Origin: Albifimbria verrucaria
Taxonomy: Eukaryota > Ascomycota > Sordariomycetes > Hypocreales > Stachybotryaceae
Length of the DNA: 64,000 nt
NCBI GenBank assembly: GCA_020081605.1
Contig: JAHREC010000049.1
Location: 2,604,001-2,668,000, forward strand
Reading direction: 5' to 3'
Of the stretch, positions 44,967 to 57,216 are shown one piece after another. Both the position numbers and the translations under genes were made by a program. The notes beneath the pieces are model-generated. The model worked only from the letters and a program-made list of their open reading frames with translations. It was not told the origin of the DNA and did no database searches. Each line of letters starts with the position of its first letter. Positions within the stretch are counted from its first letter, which is position 1.

Positions 44967-47900
44967 ATGGCGTCGGTACAACCTGCACCTGCGGTTCACC
45001 ACCCAGGTGTGCCCATGTCTGCGGGCGTCACCAAGCAGCAGGCTGAGGAAGTCTTGAATGTACGTGTACCGCGTGGATCTCGACGCGTAATTGATTTTAG
45101 AGAACCCGGCTGACCTTTTGCGCGCAGAAACTTAAGCAGATGAAGGAACAGGGCGTTCCTCAAACGGACCCCGAGTTCATCAGGGCCACGCAGTTTCTCG
45201 TTAATATCCAGGCACAGCATAACATGCGCCGGAATCAGCAGCAGTTCATGCAGGCCCAACAACAACAGCAGCAACAGATGCAGCTTCAGCAGGGACAAAA
45301 TGGCGCCGTTAATGGCGTTCCCGCTGGCCGCCCACAACAGGGTACGCCACAAGCTTCGCAACCTGCGGCGCCTCCATTGGCAGCATCTGCTCTGCCTAGC
45401 CAGAACGCATCCGGAGCTGGTGTATCACCATCAACTGGTTCTTCGAGTCATTTCACGCAACAGCAGCTGGGTTTGCTGCGCCAACAAATCCACGCGTTTA
45501 AGATGCTTGGAAAGAATAACGGCGTTCCGCTGCAGCTGCAACAGGCCATCTTCAACCAGCGTCAGCGTCGACAGGCAACCATGTCCGAGTCGTCGCAGGC
45601 AAGTCTGACCAAGACAGCTCAACCTAGCCAGGGCGCTGGAAAGAGTGCTTCCAATGAACCCGAGTCGGCCACACAAGACGAATCCACCTCCCACCCGAAG
45701 CCGCATACCTACAAGACTGTTAAATCCCCTACGGAACGAGCATGATTCGACCGACTATCAAATACTTTGACCACGCTCAACGGAAGAACAGGTGGTTTAT
45801 CCCTGGCGTCTTCCCTACTGGCATCGACTTCGACCACCTTCGCTACGAGAGGGAAGTTGTTGTGTTCAACCGCATGAGCCAGCGATACGCCGAGTTGAAG
45901 AACCTGCCCGCCAATCTCGCACACTGGGATACAACCAAGGAGAACCTCGAGGCGGATGATACGCTGAAGAGGAAGGCTATCATTGAGATGAAGAGTCTTG
46001 CACTGTACGCGAAGCAGCGCGCACTGCGCGAAAAGATTGCCCGCCAAATGATGCACTACGATAACCTGGCTATGACCACTAATCGTACCAACTACCGGCG
46101 CATGAAGAAGCAGAATGTTCGTGAAGCACGCATCACTGAGAAGCTCGAGAAGCAGCAGCGCGACGCACGCGAGAATCGCGAGAAGAAGAAGCACACCGAT
46201 TTCTTGCGTGCTATTCACAACCACCGCGCTCAAATCCAGGAGTCGGCATCTGCTCAAAGGAACAAGTCTCATAAACTCAGCCGCCTTATGTTCTCTCAGC
46301 ACTTCAACATTGAGAAGGAGGAGCAGAAGCGTATTGAGCGAACGGCCAAGCAGCGTCTGCAGGCTCTTAAGGCCAACGATGAAGAGGCCTACCTCAAACT
46401 GCTCGACCAGGCCAAGGATACCCGTATTACTCATTTGCTTAGACAGACCGATGGTTTCCTGCACCAATTGGCTTCCTCTGTCAAGGCGCAACAGCGTCAT
46501 GCTGCCGAGCATTACGGCGGTGATATCCAAGACCTCCCTGAGGAGGAAGACGAGAGCGATGGGGATAACGAGGAGGGTGGTGCCAAAAGATCGACTACTA
46601 TGCTGTCGCTCACCGTATCCGTGAGGAGGTCACCGAGCAGGCCAGCATTCTTGTTGGTGGCACTCTTAAGGAATACCAGATCAAGGGTTTGCAGTGGATG
46701 ATTTCGCTGTACAACAACAACCTCAACGGTATCCTTGCCGACGAAATGGGTCTTGGTAAGACTATTCAAACAATCAGTCTGATCACGTACCTCATTGAGC
46801 GCAAGCAGCAAAGTGGTCCATACCTTGTTATTGTTCCCTGAGTACACTTACGAACTGGAATCTCGAGTTCGAGAAGTGGGCTCCTTCTGTGTCTCGTATC
46901 GTTTACAAGGGCCCTCCCAACGCTCGTAAACAACAGCAGGAGAAGATTCGTCAGGGCAAATTCCAGGTGCTCCTGACGACTTACGAGTACATTATCAAGG
47001 ATCGACCCATCCTCAGCAAGATCAAGTGGTTCCACATGATCATCGACGAAGGTCATCGTATGAAGAATTCCAACTCCAAGCTTACTGTTACAATTCAGCA
47101 ATACTACACTACTCGTTTCCGTCTCATTCTCACTGGTACTCCTCTCCAGAACAACCTTGCCGAGCTTTGGGCCATGCTCAACTTCGTTTTGCCGAATATT
47201 TTCAAATCTGCTACAACGTTTGACGAATGGTTCAATACTCCTTTGCCAACACTGGTGGTCAGGACAAGATGGAGCTCACTGAAGAAGAGCAAATTCTCGT
47301 CATTCGTCGTTTGCACAAGGTGCTGAGACCCTTCTTGCTCCGACGTCTGAAGAAGGATGTCGAGAAGGATCTTCCTGACAAGACCGAGAAGGTCATCAAG
47401 TGCAAATTCTCTGCCCTCCAGTCTCGACTGTACAAGCAGATGGTTACCCACAACAAACTTGTTGTTAGTGACGGCAAGGGTGGCAAGACTGGTGCACGTG
47501 GTTTGAGCAACATGATCATGCAGCTCAGGAAGCTTTGCAACCATCCATTCGTCTTTGACGTGGTTGAAAACGTTATGAATCCTATGAGCATCAGCAATGA
47601 TTTGCTCTGGAGAACGGCCGGCAAGTTTGAATTGCTTGATCGAATCCTACCTAAATATCAGGCTACCGGACATCGAGTCTTGATGTTCTTCCAAATGACG
47701 GCTATTATGGACATTATGGAGGATTATCTCCGATACCGCAAGGTCGAATATCTTCGTCTGGACGGTACGACCAAGTCAGACGAACGATCTGACCTGCTGC
47801 GAGAGTTCAACCAGCCCAACTCCAAGTACTTCATGTTCTTGCTGTCCACTCGTGCTGGTGGTTTGGGACTCAACTTGCAGACTGCCGACACTGTCATTAT

Positions 47901-49364
47901 CTACGATTCTGATTGGAACCCTCACCAAGATTTGCAGGCACAAGATCGTGCGCATCGTATCGGTCAGAAGAACGAGGTGCGAATTCTGCGACTCATTAGT
48001 TCCAACTCAGTTGAAGAGAAGATTCTTGAACGTGCTCGCTTTAAGCTTGACATGGACGGCAAAGTTATCCAGGCCGGTCGCTTCGATAACAAGTCTTCTG
48101 AAACTGACCGTGATGCCATGCTTCGAACTTTGCTAGAAACGGCTGATATGGCTGAATCAGGTGAACAAGATGAGATGGAGGATGATGAGCTTAACATGAT
48201 CCTGGCACGTAGCGACGAAGAGATCGAAGTCTTCCAGAAGATTGACGAAGAGCGTTCGAAGGATCCCTCTATGGATCGCGTGCAGGAAGTAAAGCTAAGC
48301 CTCGTCTCATGGGCGAGGATGAGCTTCCTGAGATTTATCTGAGCGACGGTAATCCCATCTCCGATGAGACCGAAGAGACTGTTCTTGGACGTGGTGCTCG
48401 TGAGCGTACTAAGGTCCGCTACGACGACGGTCTGACAGAAGAACAATGGTTGATGGCTGTGGATGACGACGATGACTCGCCTGAAGCGGCGGCAGCCCGT
48501 AAGCAGGCTCGAAAGGATAAGCGTGAGGCAAACCGTGTCAAGAGAATTGGCCCTGGAAATTCCATGGACAACTCCCCGCCGCTAGCCGAGCTAGCACTGA
48601 AGAGATAGAGACGCCCAAGAAGCGCGGTCGCAAGCCTGGTAGCAAGAACGACAAGCGAAAGGCCGAAGACGGCGACGAGGAGCCTCCTGCCAAGAAGCGT
48701 CGTGGACCTCAAGGCAGACCGAGCAAGGTTGCAGTCAACGGCAATGATTCTAAGGTGCCACCACAGCAACGAGAGGTTTTGCAAAAGAGCTTGCGAGCCT
48801 TGTATGACGCCTTGATGACTTTGGAAGTTGACGATATCGAGCCCCTGCCGAAGATGACGAGTCTGACGCAGGTAAACGTCTCATCATCGGCCCCTTCATC
48901 AAACTCCCACCCAAGCGCGAATATGCAGATTACTACCTGATCATCCACAATCCCATCTGCATGAACCAGATCCAGACTCGAATCAAGAAGGAGGAGTACA
49001 ACAGCCTGAGCGACTTGCGGAAGGATTTCGAGTTGATGATCAGCAACTGTCAAACGTACAACGAGGATGGCAGCATTCTGTATCAAGATGCTAAGACAAT
49101 GAAGGTAAGCGAGACATGCGGTACCGCGAATAGGTGAAACAGATGGCTAATTGACGTTTAGGAATTCTTTGATCAAAAGTATCAAGAGGAGTTGTCTGCG
49201 CATCCTGAGCTGCAAGAGCTCGAGGAAGGAGGCAAGACTGAATCCGCAGCCCCTCAGCCAGCGGAGGCACCCCACAACCGAGTGGGACGCGCATCCGGTT
49301 GATATCCAGTGGTTCGCGCGAACCCAACGGCGGCAGCACAGCAGCGCAAAGTGATGAAGAATGA
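44967..49364 (+). CDS. SNF2/STH1-type chromatin-remodeling ATPase (RSC or SWI/SNF), about eight apparent frameshifts
   Basis: This is the catalytic subunit of a SWI/SNF-class nucleosome remodeler. Exons: 44967-45059, 45128-49104 and 49162-49364. Order: Gln-rich N-terminus, QLQ domain ([19 protein letters not shown]), HSA domain (basic helix with MMHYDN), ATPase with DEMGLGKT (about residue 569), DEGH (about 671) and QDRAHRIGQ (about 970), SnAC-type region, an AT-hook-like KKRGRKPGS, and a bromodomain near 1240-1350 ([10 protein letters not shown]). Breaks lie at about 45725-45731, 46583-46590, 46838-46842, 47239-47245, 48288-48292, 48580-48587, 48842-48850 and 49296-49300. Seven missing bases make exons 1 and 2 an exact multiple of three. 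The eighth decides whether translation ends at 49302 or, giving an acidic SDEE tail, at 49364. The length of about 1426 residues fits Sth1/Snf21 better than the longer Snf2. Confidence 0.9.
45259..45294 (+). repeat. Coding CAA/CAG glutamine repeat
   Basis: A short run of CAA/CAG codons encodes the Gln-rich segment before the QLQ domain of the remodeler. Confidence 0.8.
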
Positions 49365-50215
49365 GATGAGCTCGGGAATGCTTAGCAGCGTCGACCAAAG
49401 ACGGCTGCGGTGACCCGGTGCTGAGGATTAGCGAGATGTCCACCTCGAGTGGCGTTGTTTGAACATATAAGTCTCAGGCGTTTGGAACGGATGGGGTTTT
49501 GATACATGTGTATCTCAAGGATGCGGCCGGGCGTCGAGATTCGAATACCATATTTATACAAAGAAAGGGGTGGGTGTTTTATGAAAAAGCCGGCGGAGGC
49601 TTAGCGAAACATGGGATACTGCTGCTGCGAGAGAGGCGGAGGGTGAGGCAAGCTGTGCCATGGCCAAGCATGCGCTGGCTCTCACCCATCTGGCATTGTT
49701 GCCAGATATCCCTGTATGCATGTCTAGATAGCACGTAAAATGTATTCTAATAGACGTTGATAACCAAGAATGGAGCTTCTCAACAAGATCACTTTGGCTA
49801 CTGGCGTGACTGCATGCGTTGTCAGAGGTAGGGTGACGTGTATGGCTCTACAATCTAGATGCTGTGGGAAGATGACAAGGAAGTATTCTTTGTTGCGCTC
49901 GTAGATTGCGTAAATGTGCAAAGAAAAGAAATATGAGGCAGTAGACGCCATCACCATGACACAGTGAAATGCAGCAAGTAAGTGAGCCAACTGACCTACT
50001 AGGTAGGCAGTTAGTTGTAGTGGGGCAGGTGGTGTTCAGTTCAGGTGTACTTACTGTGCATCACAGGCTCCGAGTCGCCACATATCAGCATGTTGATTCC
50101 CCATCTACAACCACAGTAGACGCATATCAGATCAGCAGCACACATCGTTTCCAAGACTCGTTCGGTTGAAAACTCTCATTTTGAATATTCGAGACACGGG
50201 GCGCGCGTGGAAAGC
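49365..50215. other. Intergenic, 3' end of SNF2 gene and promoter of hydrolase
   Basis: No supportable gene. Short ORFs on both strands lack motifs. Confidence 0.55.
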
Positions 50216-51597
50216 ATGAAGAAGACGTTGATCCTTTGCTTCATCCATGGCTTCAAGGTATGTGGAGCTCGTGACCATATTCTTTTCCTGCTCATTTGGG
50301 ATGGAAAGCCGCTAACGCCGGGATATAGGGAGGAGAATCCACGTTTGGTGACAAGTACCAGTTCACAGAGGACTTGCGGAATCGCGTTGCGCGCGAGCTG
50401 CCCAAGGTGGATGTAAAGGTGCTCGTGTATCCCAAGTACGAGACGAGAGGAGATCTGGGAGAATGCGTAAGCCGATTTCGTAGCTGGTGAGTTGAGCACC
50501 ATTTGGAATTTCACTGCATCAGGTCCTTTATGGAGTTGCTAATTTTCATCTGTACCAGGTTGGAGGAGAAGGTCATCGACATGGAGGTAGCAGCCGCTAC
50601 GCCGTCTCCGACCGTGGATCCCTCGGTGAGGACTATTCTCATCGGCCATTCTATGGGAGGAATCGTGGCCGCAGAGCTTGCGATAGGATTGAGTTCAGAG
50701 AAGCCCATCTACTCTGAGGACGGGATTGAGAAAACCGACAGGCCAATCTTTAACAGCCTGATGTTCCCGTATATCCAAGGAGTGCTGGCATTTGACACAC
50801 CTTACCTCGGGATTTCGCCTGGAGTCGTGGCGCATAGCGCGGAGAGCCATTACCAGAACGCAGCGACTGCTATTTCGCAACTCAGCGGGCTCGGCGCTCT
50901 ATGGGGCGCCGGGAATGCCACATCTGCCAAAACGAAACCATCGGCTGGCGCCTTGCCCGCGCCGCCAGCTTCGGCACCACAGTCTGGCGGAAGCGCATGG
51001 CAGAAGTGGGGTCGTGTCGCCATGTATGCCGGGGCTGCTGGGGCTGTTGCGGCCGGTGGCGCGGCCGCCTGGCTGAATCGTGACCAGATCACGGAGGGCT
51101 GGACATGGGTGTCGTCCCACCTGGAGTTCGTCGGGTGCCTGGCCCGAGCAGAGGAGCTCAAGAAACGGGTGGCGTATATGGTCAAGATAAATCAAGAGCT
51201 TGATGTCGGCTTCGCCAATCTTTACACGCGGCTGGGCAAGGCAGCGCCATCCAAGCAAGTCAGCATGGTAGGCACAGTGCTTGGCCATGACAGGACGTTT
51301 TGTAACCTGCCGAACAAGCTGGCGGCAGGTGTATGGAAGGAGGCTATCAATGATAAAGCTACGGACGAGACGTTGGCACATATGAGTAGGTCTTCCCAAT
51401 AATGCTTGCTGGCAGTATCTGAAAGATGGACAATACATTAACATTCTGACTACGCAGGCATGTTTGAGGCCAAGGAGAACCCTGGCTACAACAAGTTGGC
51501 TGAGGATGCTACGAGTTTCATCCGAGGTTGGGTGCAGAATGAATGGTACGAGACGAGCGCTGAGCCGAAGCCTATGCTTGAGTATGAAGCGGCGTAA
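50216..51597 (+). CDS. DUF676-like alpha/beta hydrolase (putative lipase/serine esterase) with internal membrane segment
   Basis: A predicted serine hydrolase of unknown substrate. Exons: 50216-50257, 50329-50486, 50559-51385 and 51458-51597; they sum to 389 codons with no indel. The fold starts with LILCFIHGFKGG (oxyanion strand and HG). The nucleophile elbow is GHSMGG (about residues 96-101), the Ser being the catalytic residue. Asp and His partners are less clear; FDTPYLG is conserved in this family. A Gly/Ala-rich hydrophobic stretch (AMYAGAAGAVAAGGAAAW, roughly residues 205-225) could anchor it in a membrane. Fungal members of the DUF676 group share this lay-out. The ATG at 50216 is the first in frame and leads straight into the first beta strand. 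Confidence 0.82.
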
Positions 51598-51822
51598 ACG
51601 CATTTAAGAGCCGGAAATGGCGTATGGCGTCACAAGAGCAGTCTCTTAGGGTGAGACGACTGACATGACGTATCTTAATGTTACAATGGACTAGCCATAT
51701 ATGTGTATTAAATATTAGAGTATGCCTTCCATCATCTCTATACAAGTTCGTCAACGTGCTGTACAGTATGAGAAGTCTATAATATAAGACAGTCCTGGCA
51801 CATGCTATATAGGTTGTGGGCC

Positions 51823-52632
51823 TTAGCGAGAGGCTTTCTCATCCTTGGCCTTGAGGTCTCGCATGACCTTCTTTCTCTGGGCAATCATGTAGGTGTAAAG
51901 CACATACGAACCTAGTAGATGTTAGCATTAACGCAGCCAAAGCAGAGATTAAGCCACAGAGAATCTTACCAGGGACATAGATGGCAAGAATAGCATAGAG
52001 AGCATAGGGCGCAAGCTCGTGGATCTGGCTGGCAGGGCCGGTGGCATTCCAGACCATGGCACACTCGCTCAGGATGCCGATGGGGTACAGGATGTAGAAG
52101 GTGTTGTAGCGCAACCAGGTCAGGAGACGAGGCTGCCAGCCGGACAGGCTGAGAGCGAAGTAAGAGTAGCGGATGACCTCGGTCACGGACCAGGCAATGA
52201 GCATGGACGAGTAGAAGGGCAGCTGGGCGAGGTAGGGGAACGGGTGGACGATACCCCAGACGAGGAGGAAGCGGGACGAGACCTGCATGATGGTGGTGAA
52301 GAGAGGAGCGCGAACGATGCCTGAAGAAAAAAACAAAGTGGTTAGCGAGCTTGATTTCGAGCAAAGAACCCGACGGAGAGGCTAGATTCGAGGGTGCTTC
52401 AGCTCTTACCGAACAGCGAGTGCAGAACCTCCATGCCAGCCAGAGTCTGCGTCCACTTGGTCCAGTCACCGACGGCAATGTGGGTGAAGAGCGGCCCACG
52501 GAGCGCCAGGACGGAGAGGGTGCGGCCAAGCACGACGCTCCATGCGACGGCCGAGACGAAGTTGTAGAGAATGAGGTACGCCGTCTTGGCCGCCGAGGGC
52601 TGCTGGGGAGCCTTTGCCGCCTTGTTCGCCAT
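51823..52632 (-). CDS. PHS1: Very-long-chain 3-hydroxyacyl-CoA dehydratase PHS1
   Basis: This is the third step of fatty-acid elongation in the ER membrane, dehydrating 3-hydroxyacyl-CoA to trans-2-enoyl-CoA for sphingolipid synthesis. Exons on the minus strand: 52632-52410, 52320-51970 and 51911-51823; 221 codons with no indel. There are about six membrane segments. The PTPLA signature is clear: LYNFVSAVAWSVVLGR, LEVLH-like AGMEVLHSLFGIVRAP, then SSMLIAWSVTEVIRYSYFAL with the catalytic Tyr (IRYSYF) and Glu (SVTEVIR), and NTFYILYPIGILSE. The tail is short and Lys-rich (QRKKVMRDLKAKDEK), facing the cytosol. It shares a 434-bp divergent promoter with HIS6. Confidence 0.95.
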
Positions 52633-53066
52633 GGCTGTCGGAGTATTTGGGGAAGGGAACGGGGTTTGGTTCGGTGATTGGAAGCTGTATCAGTGCCGGT
52701 GCGTGCCGATTGAACGTGCGGAAGGCGAGTTGACGGGGAGGGAAGCTCGGAATGGCGGAGGAGGATGGTGGGTTTTTGTTGAGGCTTCGGCTGGAGAATG
52801 ACGATGGTGGTTTTGCGGCGTGAATGTTTGGTAGTGCCAGGTCGGTACGTACCTTTTTCCGTTTTGGTCCATTCCATCCTCCCCACCATGGCCTTTGCCT
52901 CAAACTCACTGAGTCCTACATACATGAATAACTAAAGACATCGCATGTAATACCCGCTTGTGAAGCATCGTTGACAAACCCGCTTCCTATTTATTTAAAT
53001 TCTTCTTCTTCTTTTCTTTTCTTCTTCTTTCATTACTGCACACACCACACACATACACACACAAAA
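52633..53066. promoter_or_regulatory. Divergent promoter of PHS1 and HIS6
   Basis: The 434 bases lie between two start codons. A TTC-rich pyrimidine tract (about 53001-53031) and a CACA repeat precede the HIS6 ATG by less than 70 bases. TGAGTC at 52909-52914 matches six of seven positions of the cross-pathway (Gcn4/CPC1) site, plausible for a histidine gene but weak. Confidence 0.5.
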
Positions 53067-53973
53067 ATGACTCGCTTTCGGCCGTGTATAGACCTGCACG
53101 CCGGCCAGGTCAAGCAGATTGTCGGCGGCACCCTGGATAGCTCCTCGGCAGCCCTGCAGACGAACCATGTATCGCAGCACCCCCGGCGTACTTTGCCAAG
53201 CTGTACAAGGACAACTCGCTGGCCGGTGCCCATGTCATCATGCTTGGGCCCGGGAACGACGTTGCTGCGAAAGAGGCTCTGCGGGAGTGGCCGAACGGGC
53301 TCCAGGTCGGGGGCGGTATTAATGACAAGAACGCAAAGGAGTGGTTAGATGCCGGTGCCGAAAAGGTATGAAAAGGGAACGAGATGTGTGATACCAGTGT
53401 TTGTTATATGAAAACTGATCATTGGTCCCTAGGTTATCGTCACCTCGTTCCTGTTTCCCAATGGCAAATTCAGCCAAGAAAAGCTAGACGCCGTCCTAGC
53501 AGCCCTCGGAAACGACAAGAACAAGCTTGTCATTGACCTGAGCTGCCGCCGCGTCGACAGCAGCTGGTACGTCGCCATGAACAAGTGGCAAACCATCACG
53601 GACATGGAAGTCACACAAGGTAAGCAGCCCCCATCCATCCCCTAACCCCAAACCAGTGGAAACACAGAGCTCACAACATCACAACCCAGCCTCCATCAAG
53701 GCCCTGGAGCCATACTGCTCCGAGTTCCTCATCCACGCGGCTGATAACGAGGGCCTGCAGAAGGGTGTTGATGAGACGCTCGTCGAGAAGCTCGCGGAGT
53801 GGTGCTCGATACCGGTGACCTATGCCGGAGGCGGCAGACACCTCGAAGACTTGGAGCTCGTCAAGCGTCTCAGCAATGGGAAGGTGGATCTCACGATAGG
53901 AAGCGCCCTGGACTGCTTCGGAGGCTCGGGTGTCAAGTTTGATGACTGTGTAGAATGGAACAAAAAGCAATAA
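53067..53973 (+). CDS. HIS6: HIS6, ProFAR isomerase of histidine synthesis, one apparent frameshift
   Basis: This enzyme isomerises ProFAR to PRFAR in the cytosol, the fourth step of histidine synthesis. Exons: 53067-53365, 53433-53619 and 53690-53973. The TIM barrel opens with [20 protein letters not shown] (catalytic Asp in CIDLHAG) and continues with [22 protein letters not shown] (phosphate-binding loop), [37 protein letters not shown] and [14 protein letters not shown] run at about 53179-53184 appears one base short. With that base the exons total 257 codons, the normal size for the eukaryotic form. Introns have GTATGA and GTAAGC donors and clean AG acceptors. Confidence 0.93.
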
Positions 53974-54044
53974 TAAAATCTGATATGTGTCATGGTATAC
54001 AGCGTGTGCCTGAGTCCCTCCCGCACTGATATGAACACAAGAAA

Positions 54045-54082
54045 TAAGAAAATAAAGAAGAAAAAGAAGAAAAAGAAACATG
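54045..54082. repeat. A-rich GAAAAA tract between convergent genes
   Basis: A purine-rich low-complexity run lies in the 119-bp gap between the HIS6 and APH-like stop codons. Confidence 0.7.
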
Positions 54083-54092
54083 CGGAGCAGTA

Positions 54093-55432
54093 TCAGCTCA
54101 CACTGCTACTCGCCACGCTTGTAATCTTGGAAACATCATGCCCGTCTGTCCTCGCTGCTGGCTGCTTGTGCCAGAGATTGCCTACCTTTACAAATAACCC
54201 TCCCACTGCTAGCCAGACATTCCTCAACCATGATACCCACGTCTTCCTCTTGACGTTCCGACCAAAATATGTGTCCAGACCATCGTCGGCTTGCAAGAAC
54301 ATATGCAATTTACATATATCCATATCGTCTTGACCCGTTTCAACTAGTCGATCGATTCGGCCATTCTCAAAAGCCAGTCCTCGCCAGAGCAGTATGCCCA
54401 GCCTCCGTGCCATCCTGACATCCTTGAGCTGGGCTTTGTCATATAACTTATATCTAGAGTATTCCATGAACTTCCTCCAAAAGAGCTGCCGGAGTTCATC
54501 ATGCTCTGTGTAGTACCGGAATTCTTTGTCGGATATTTCTTCACCTAGAAGCTCCTCAAGACCGTATAAACCAACGCCAAATGGAAGCCATTCCCCTTCT
54601 GCCCAATCGATGAGTCCTGTCAGTCTACCGGTCTTAGGATCAACCATGACATTCGCTGGAACCATGTCACCATGTGTCAAGCACCACGGCAGTTTTTCAA
54701 TATGTGGCAATGCTTGCTGTACCTGAATGACGTGACGGCCCACCCTTTCGCTTCCAGACCTCTGAGCAACTCCAATCGCCAGTCGAGTGAACTTCCCACA
54801 TAGCCCTTTGAGAATGCAACCCTCGAATTGTTCTGACCATGAGCTTGAGCCGAGCTACGACCTTGAATGAATGCAATGGCAAAGGTCCGAGCGACATCTT
54901 CGATGAGCCGCCTCCGACATATTCGGGTTTCCTTTGTGGACGCATATCTCATCCTCTCGCGGAAGGCAGCTAATGGTATCCCCGGTATCCTGTCTTGCAG
55001 ATACACATGAAGAATGGTGCTCTCTTCGTTACTGCCACTAGGAATAGCTGAAATACCACGGACTGTTCCGACATGGCTGATCTTAGGTACCAGGTCTCCA
55101 TAGACTGATCTTGCTTGATCCGAGGTACTCAGGTCTAATTGAAAATTCACCGGACGGAACTGCAACATATGCGCTTTCTCAATATCCAATGTGTAGGAAC
55201 AGTAGCCTTGCGGTTGGACTACTGTGATCTTGCATTCGGGGAATTGCTGGCGAGCAAATTGATCGCATATTTCTAACGTGCAAGCATCATATCCATTTCT
55301 ACGGAAGAATGCGGCTGCCTCCTCGGGTTCATGGCCCGTCCTCTGGGTTTCCTCGTGGTCGTCTTGTTCCTTAGTATGTGATTCAGACCCGACAATCAAT
55401 GGAAGTCTTTGACCAAAAGCGTTTGACGCCAT
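54093..55432 (-). CDS. Aminoglycoside-phosphotransferase-like kinase domain protein, one apparent frameshift
   Basis: This is an APH/choline-kinase-fold protein; the substrate is unknown, as for most of the large fungal APH family. A short Glu-rich N-terminus is followed by the small lobe. ILHVYLQDRIPGIPLAAF marks the hinge region. The catalytic loop is LTHGDMVPANVMVD (Brenner HGDxxxxN motif) and the metal-binding Asp lies in TGLIDWAEGEWLPFG. The C-terminal helical part ends near a hydrophobic TWVSWLRNVWLAVGGLFV segment, perhaps membrane-associated. One base is missing at about 54743-54747, just before the catalytic loop; with it the gene is 447 codons without introns. It converges with HIS6 at a spacing of only 119 bases. 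Confidence 0.82.
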
Positions 55433-56049
55433 GTTAATTCAAACGGTTGTTGGCATATCGTCGGATAATGACCCAAACTGCCACCTGTGAGCGATTGAGC
55501 ATGTGTATGGGTGATAAACCCGATGGAAGAAGCGCTGACCCGGTGCTGCGTTCGGATGCTCACGGGGTCAGCCCAACCCCACGCTCGAATCCAGCGACGA
55601 GCATACGGATGTGCAGTGATGAGCATACGTTAGATCCAGCGAACAATCACCAACCCTCTTCTGCTATTGCCGGATGGTCGCCCACTATCCGATGTTCCAT
55701 CCTGGGCAGCTAAAGGTGGCGCGCTCTACGGGTCAGCACAAATTGACTAGTCGCCTGGATAATGCTGGGCTGAAGCTTGTTGGCCGACACATGCTAGCGA
55801 GGGTGTACGTTATTGGAAGTTACTGTGCGCTGACCAGGATTGAAAAGGTGAGGCTGCGCAGGCCATGCTCCCCAATGTCAAATATGATAAATTCGTCGCA
55901 ATGAAGGCACAAAGGTTGAGGGAATGTTGGGTCGCCCTTGTCATCAGCCTACACGTATTTCAACTAATAGAATCAGATACCCAACATGCGAGTTCATTCT
56001 TGGTAGACTAGATTAGTGAGTATTTCCAAAAAGAGGCATTAGAGGAGCC
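55433..56049. other. Intergenic between APH-like gene and dioxygenase
   Basis: Presumed promoter of the APH-like gene and 3' end of the dioxygenase. No gene is seen. Confidence 0.55.
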
Positions 56050-57216
56050 TCAGTATGTCGCGGCCAATCGTTGAACCAGGTAATCACCACTATTGATGCC
56101 TTCATATTTCTTGTCCTTTTCCGACTCATACGTCCCTGGGATGACATCGATGTAGCTCTTGTTGTTCGGATTGCAGAAGTATCTGTAGGGTGTTTGTGGT
56201 AAGCAACATACCAATAACTGCAGGCAGGCAGGAAGGGGACTCACGCAATGCTATATCTCGGTGGGTATGCAACATCCTCCTTACGAGGTGGTTCTACAAC
56301 ACGATGAACCGTGCTTTTGATGGTGTCATTGCTCCACCGAGCGAGGAGATCTCCGGCGTTGACTACAATGGTGCCCTCAATAGGTGTGGCATCCACAAAC
56401 TGTCCCGTCGGGCTCCTCACTTGAAGCCCTCCTCTATTGTCTTGAAAGAGGAGTGTAATAGAGCCATAATCCTACTCATGGTCAGCTAGGGATGGGATCA
56501 ATGGAACATGGTACCAACACTGTGTTCTCCCGCTCTCACTTGTCCTGGGTTGATCTTAAACACATCTGCCTTAACTTCGGGGTAGTGCAACAGGCGCAGC
56601 GTGTTGTCTCCAACATCGACGAACCCATCGAAGTAAGTGTCATCTATACCCATGCCAACAGCAATCGCCCGCATAACCTCAACATGCATTTCTTTGCATG
56701 ACTCGAAAAAGGCCTTCATATCGTCCTTGAAGCCAGTCAAGCTGCCACTTTCTTTGGGCCACATGTTTGGGTGGCCAGGGTCACCTTCACGTCCAATCTC
56801 GAAGCTCTCTTTAGATCAGGCGCTGCGGCACGCACTTTTCAACGTCGTTGATGTCGATCAACTGGCTGACCTTTTCGCGGCCAGGCGCAGAGTAGCCACG
56901 GTTTGCTTCTGGGGTGGTCCAGCAAACGGACATTTTGTCGTCTTTTGACAAGTCGAAGAAGCGAGCAGACATGGAGAAGATGTGCTTCAACTTGTCTGCT
57001 GGAATCGGGTGGTTTTTGAGATAGATGAAACCAGCATTTTGAAAGCCCTCCAATATAGAATTCGCAGTTTCTTTGCGCTCATCTGAAGTGCCGTCCAGGA
57101 ACTTGGAAAAATCAATAAGCTGGAGGATGTATTAGCCTGAGGAAACGAGAGACGGTTGGAGGACATACCGGGATGACGAGCCCCTCCTTACTGACAGCAG
57201 TGTCGGTAGCAGCCAT
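56050..57216 (-). CDS. 2-oxoglutarate/Fe(II) dioxygenase, isopenicillin-N-synthase-like, two apparent frameshifts
   Basis: The DIOX_N and 2OG-FeII_Oxy domains oxidise small molecules; the substrate is unknown. Exons on the minus strand: 57216-57169, 57119-56519, 56471-56245 and 56182-56050. The N-terminal part has LIDFSKF and GFQNAGFIYLKNHPI, then NRGYSAPGRE. The iron ligands are His and Asp in GEHSDYGSITLLFQD and the distal His in STVHRV; the co-substrate RxS motif is PPRYSIAYF. One-base deletions at about 56832-56840 and 56810-56814 interrupt exon 2. With both the exons sum to 337 codons. An intron splits the HxD motif directly (between Ser and Asp). No tailoring or backbone enzymes lie nearby, so a cluster role is not indicated. 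Confidence 0.87.
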
